In this document: piece by piece, positions 59,423 through 64,000 of the stretch
Layout: every line of letters starts with the position of its first letter
Numbering within the stretch: position 1 is the first letter of the stretch
Source of the DNA: Algoriphagus oliviformis
Lineage (GTDB): Bacteria > Bacteroidota > Bacteroidia > Cytophagales > Cyclobacteriaceae
Length of the DNA: 64,000 nt
Assembly (NCBI RefSeq): GCF_017254915.1
Contig: NZ_JAFKCT010000001.1
Coordinates: 62,001 to 126,000 of the forward strand
Reading direction: 5' to 3'
Position numbers and translations under genes: made by a program
The notes under the pieces: model-generated
The model's input: only the letters and a program-made list of their open reading frames with translations
What the model was told of the DNA's origin: nothing
Database searches by the model: none

Positions 59423-61108
59423 ATGGATATACTTACCTGGACCTATTTGCTCGTCGGACTTTCCTTTGTGGTCTATATTGGGATCGCCATCTGGACCCGC
59501 GCGGGTTCTACCCAGGAGTTTTACGTGGCAGGCGGTGGCGTGTCTCCTCTGGCCAACGGCATGGCAACCGCGGCGGACTGGATGTCGGCAGCCTCCTTCA
59601 TCTCCATGGCCGGCCTGATTTCCTTTTCCGGATATGACGGCTCAGTTTATCTCATGGGCTGGACAGGGGGCTATGTGCTGTTGGCGCTTTTGCTTGCTCC
59701 CTATTTGAGAAAGTTCGGCAAGTTCACCGTCCCTGATTTTGTGGGAGACCGCTACTATTCCAACAAAGCCCGCGTCGTGGCCGTGATCTGCGCATTGTTC
59801 GTCTCCTTCACCTACGTAGCCGGACAAATGCGCGGCGTGGGGATCGTCTTCTCCCGCTATCTCGAGATTCCCATCGAATGGGGCGTCGTAATCGGTATGT
59901 GCATCGTCTTTTTCTACGCGGTGCTTGGCGGGATGAAAGGCATCACCTACACGCAGGTGGCGCAGTTTTGCGTGCTGATCTTCGCCTATATGGTGCCTGC
60001 GATCTTCATCTCCATGCAGCTCACCGGCAATGCCATCCCCCAGTTTGGACTGGGAGGAACGCTCGCCGATGGCACGCCGCTTTTGGAGAAGCTCGACGGC
60101 GTGCTGGCGGATCTTGGCTTTGCGGAGTATACTTCGGGGAGAAAGGGCATGACCGACCTATTCATGATCACCCTGGCCCTGATGGTCGGTACTGCGGGAT
60201 TGCCCCATGTGATCGTCCGGTTTTTCACCGTGCCCAAAGTCAAAGACGCAAGGCTTTCGGCAGGCTATGCCCTGTTTTTCATCGCCATCCTCTACACCAC
60301 CGCTCCTGCTGTGGCAGCCTTCGGAATCTATAATGCCATCAACTCCACTTCCGAAAAAAACATCGCCGAACTCCCCGTGTGGGTGCAAAACTGGCAAAAG
60401 ACCAACCTGATCTCCGTGGACGACAAAAACGGCGACGGGAAGGTGCAGTACCTCCCCGATCCTGCGACCAACGAACTCGCCATAGACAAAGACATCATGG
60501 TGCTGGCCGGGCCTGAGATCGCCAAGCTCCCCAACTGGGTCGTGGGGCTCGTGGCAGCCGGAGCGATGGCCGCCGCACTCTCCACGGCCGCGGGCTTGCT
60601 GCTCGTTATTTCCACGTCGGTGTCGCGGGATCTGGTAAAAACCTTTAATCCCGGCATTTCGGAAAAACGGGAACTGCTCATCGCCCGCGTAGCGGCAGCC
60701 GGTGCCGTGATCTGCGCGGGATATTTTGGCGTCAATCCTCCGGGATTTGTGGCCGAGGTGGTTGCTTTTGCCTTCGGATTGGCCGCAGCCTCTTTCTTTC
60801 CGGTGATCATTTTGGGAATATTTTCCACGCGCATCAACAAGGAAGGAGCCATCGCCGGCATGGTCTCCGGCCTGGTGTTTACGATCGGATACATCGTCTA
60901 TTTCAAATTCCTCCACCCGGAACTCAACAGTCCGGACCACTGGTGGCTCGGGATCTCGCCCGAAGGCGTGGGGTCGGCGGGAATGTTCCTGAATTTTCTG
61001 ATCTGCTTTCTCATTTCTAAATTTACCCCAGCACCGCCCCAGCACGTGCAGGAGCTTATCCAGCAGATCCGCATACCCAAAGGGGCCGGAGCCGCGCAAA
61101 ACCATTAG
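59423..61108 (+). CDS. Sodium/solute symporter, probable acetate permease (ActP-like)
   Basis: 561 residues. SSS family: about 13 membrane segments, starting MDILTWTYLLVGLSFVVYIG, ATAADWMSAASFISMAGLI (about 49-67) and GTAGLPHVIVRFFTVPKVKDA. The loop at about 305-360 (SEKNIAELPVWVQNWQKTN, DDKNGDGKVQYLPDP) is large and carries an Asp-rich, calcium-like stretch, common in DUF4212-linked symporters. It should import acetate or another short acid with sodium. The three genes up to acs form one uptake-activation unit. Confidence 0.9.
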   Translation: MDILTWTYLLVGLSFVVYIGIAIWTRAGSTQEFYVAGGGVSPLANGMATAADWMSAASFISMAGLISFSGYDGSVYLMGWTGGYVLLALLLAPYLRKFGKFTVPDFVGDRYYSNKARVVAVICALFVSFTYVAGQMRGVGIVFSRYLEIPIEWGVVIGMCIVFFYAVLGGMKGITYTQVAQFCVLIFAYMVPAIFISMQLTGNAIPQFGLGGTLADGTPLLEKLDGVLADLGFAEYTSGRKGMTDLFMITLALMVGTAGLPHVIVRFFTVPKVKDARLSAGYALFFIAILYTTAPAVAAFGIYNAINSTSEKNIAELPVWVQNWQKTNLISVDDKNGDGKVQYLPDPATNELAIDKDIMVLAGPEIAKLPNWVVGLVAAGAMAAALSTAAGLLLVISTSVSRDLVKTFNPGISEKRELLIARVAAAGAVICAGYFGVNPPGFVAEVVAFAFGLAAASFFPVIILGIFSTRINKEGAIAGMVSGLVFTIGYIVYFKFLHPELNSPDHWWLGISPEGVGSAGMFLNFLICFLISKFTPAPPQHVQELIQQIRIPKGAGAAQNH

Positions 61109-61142
61109 CAATAAAATACCCTTCCAATAACCTTCCATTACC

Positions 61143-63035
<1,893 letters not shown>

Positions 63036-63056
63036 AAAATCAATTGGAGTTTGAAG

Positions 63057-63091
63057 CAGGGCCAGTTTTTCATTTGGCCCTGTTTCCTTTT
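63057..63091 (+). terminator. Terminator of the symporter-acs unit
   Basis: CAGGGCCA (63057-63064) with TGGCCCTG (63075-63082), then TTTCCTTTT. Confidence 0.85.
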
Positions 63092-63127
63092 CACTCAAGC
63101 TGGGAAAACCGACGCTGACGGCTGTTT

Positions 63128-63301
63128 CTAGTCCTTGGGGGAAGCATCTTCCTCCTCCTCATCGAGCTGGATGGAAGAGACGATGGAGTCGGGAGAGTCC
63201 ATCTCCTGCTTGTAAAAGTTATGCACCCCGACCATAAAAGCGACGATCAAGGCCCAAACCAGCCTGCGAAAGGGACGGAAAAGTTTGAAAAACACCTTCA
63301 T
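63128..63301 (-). CDS. Small membrane protein, 57 residues, unknown
   Basis: On the minus strand an ATG at 63301 opens a frame to TAG at 63128: MKVFFKLFRPFRRLVWALIVAFM, then about 34 more residues. A basic start and one hydrophobic helix (about 14-25) are followed by an acidic tail (SIQLDEEEEDASPKD). Codon use is like that of neighbours. It is opposite to its neighbours, between the acs terminator and the CNMP/CBS gene. No family is recognised. A single-helix tail of this type could modulate a membrane protein. Confidence 0.55.
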   Translation of the reverse strand: MKVFFKLFRPFRRLVWALIVAFMVGVHNFYKQEMDSPDSIVSSIQLDEEEEDASPKD

Positions 63302-63398
63302 TTACAATAGCTTGAGCCCTTGGCTCTTCAATTTTTGAGCCTAAAAAAATCTCGCCATTCTGTCAGTCTGTATCCATCAAGAGTTTCAATCCGGGTAA

Positions 63399-64000
63399 AT
63401 GAGCAATGTCATCGTCAGGCGGGTTGCTGAGTTTCTAAAGCGCTTTCCGCCCTTTTCCTTTTTGAGCCCCGCGGAGCTGGAGGGAGTAGCCCAGTCGGTG
63501 GAGATCCAGTATTTGGAAAAAGGCGAGACGCTGTTTCGTCAGGGAGAGGCCGCGAGACCGCATTTTTTCATCCTCAAAGAAGGCACCATCCATCTCGTGG
63601 AGGACGCTGCCAAAGGCGAGGAGATCCGCGAGGTCTGCGACGAGGGAGATGTCTTTGGCGTCCTCGCCCTGCTGGGGAAAAGACCCTACCTCCTCCGCTC
63701 CAAGATCGTCGAAAACAGCCTGGTCTATGCCGTGCCCGTGGAGACTTTCGGGAAAATACTGGAGGAAAACAGCCGTGTCGCGCTCTTTTTCGCAGCGGGC
63801 TTTGCAGCCGGCCAAGTGGTCGTGCGCCAAGACCTTTCCCAAGGCCAAAAAGCCAGAAGCGCCTTCAAGAGCGCTTCCGGCGATCACTCTCTGTTGATCT
63901 TTTCGGACCAGTCCCAGGTCAAAGTCTCGGAAAAAGTCCTGACTTGCAGCCCCGAGACCAGCATCCGGGAAGCTGCCCAGCTCATGACCGAAGCCCAGGT
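63399..64000 (+). CDS. Cyclic-nucleotide-binding and CBS-domain protein, DUF294-type (cut by window edge)
   Basis: At least 200 residues, open to the edge. The first 140 form a cNMP-binding beta-roll (FPPFSFLSPAELEGVAQSVEI, FRQGEAARPHFFILKEGTIHL, EVCDEGDVFGVLALLGKRPY). A CBS domain begins near residue 175 (VLTCSPETSIREAAQLM). Full proteins of this kind have two CBS domains and a DUF294 nucleotidyltransferase. They commonly neighbour SSS symporters, DUF4212 and acs, as here, and may control acetate uptake, but the mechanism is not established. Start at 63399 chosen for the MSNVIVRRV beginning. Confidence 0.85.
   Translation, partial: MSNVIVRRVAEFLKRFPPFSFLSPAELEGVAQSVEIQYLEKGETLFRQGEAARPHFFILKEGTIHLVEDAAKGEEIREVCDEGDVFGVLALLGKRPYLLRSKIVENSLVYAVPVETFGKILEENSRVALFFAAGFAAGQVVVRQDLSQGQKARSAFKSASGDHSLLIFSDQSQVKVSEKVLTCSPETSIREAAQLMTEAQ

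Overview
The window reads as chromosome of a Bacteroidota bacterium, most likely order Cytophagales, family Cyclobacteriaceae (Algoriphagus-like; the genus is inference). Reasons: a SusC/SusD pair, several TonB-dependent receptors with CarboxypepD_reg-like N-termini, many lipoproteins, -7 boxes of the TAnnTTTG type, almost no Shine-Dalgarno sequences except a strong one before rpsU, a long acidic tail on ribosomal protein S16, and Bacteroidota families such as DUF2851, DUF6515 and the GMC oxidoreductase/gluconate-dehydrogenase-subunit-3 pair. Most of the DNA is GC-rich, and high GC at third codon positions produces many long antisense open frames that are not genes. Two stretches are visibly AT-rich: about 28285-29610 and about 45160-46240.

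Layout. 1-7.5 kb (all minus): AlkD-type DNA glycosylase (cut by the window edge), a TonB receptor, a nucleoside phosphorylase overlapping trhO, a hexapeptide acetyltransferase and a DUF2851 protein. 7.6-12.7 kb: a SusD/SusC pair. 13.2-19.3 kb (minus): pyrF, a membrane flippase-like protein, a GT2 and a GT39 glycosyltransferase (probably envelope glycolipid decoration), then hpf, a XerC/D recombinase and rpsU. 19.4-28.2 kb: secreted carbohydrate enzymes (GH29 fucosidase, GH127 arabinofuranosidase, SGNH esterase), a SulP anion transporter, a periplasmic HAD phosphatase and outer-membrane barrels.

28.2-29.7 kb: a small AT-rich insertion next to tRNA-Arg(CCU), bracketed by direct repeats of the tRNA 3' end and its terminator. 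It holds one gene, a SAP-domain protein with a Cys-rich C-terminus, broken by an exact 17-bp tandem duplication. A second, partial tRNA-Arg copy lies on the other side of the tRNA. 29.9-32.2 kb: the rpsP-rimM-trmD-rplS operon behind a clear Bacteroidota promoter. 32.3-35.2 kb: small membrane protein, DUF2092/DUF6515 pair, 2'-5' RNA ligase-like protein.

35.5-43.8 kb: GMC oxidoreductase and its subunit 3, a multidomain GH29 fucosidase lipoprotein, an FG-GAP lipoprotein and a TonB receptor, together suggesting glycan or glycoside processing. 43.9-46.1 kb is accessory: a DUF433/DUF5615 toxin-antitoxin pair, a nitroreductase and an AT-rich solitary TIR-domain gene. 46.3-51.3 kb: unknown protein, M19 dipeptidase, then haaO-kynU-kmo of the kynurenine pathway. 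51.4-58.9 kb: sulfatase, barrel protein, beta-helix protein, ruvB, apbE-like and ZIP transporter. 59.1-64 kb: DUF4212/sodium-solute symporter pair, acs, a 57-residue membrane protein and the start of a cyclic-nucleotide/CBS protein, an acetate uptake and activation module.

Most of the window is ordinary. The least explained features are the tRNA-linked insertion, the solitary TIR gene, a perfect 18-bp inverted repeat beside pyrF, and a recurrent class of short-period word repeats in gaps between genes.
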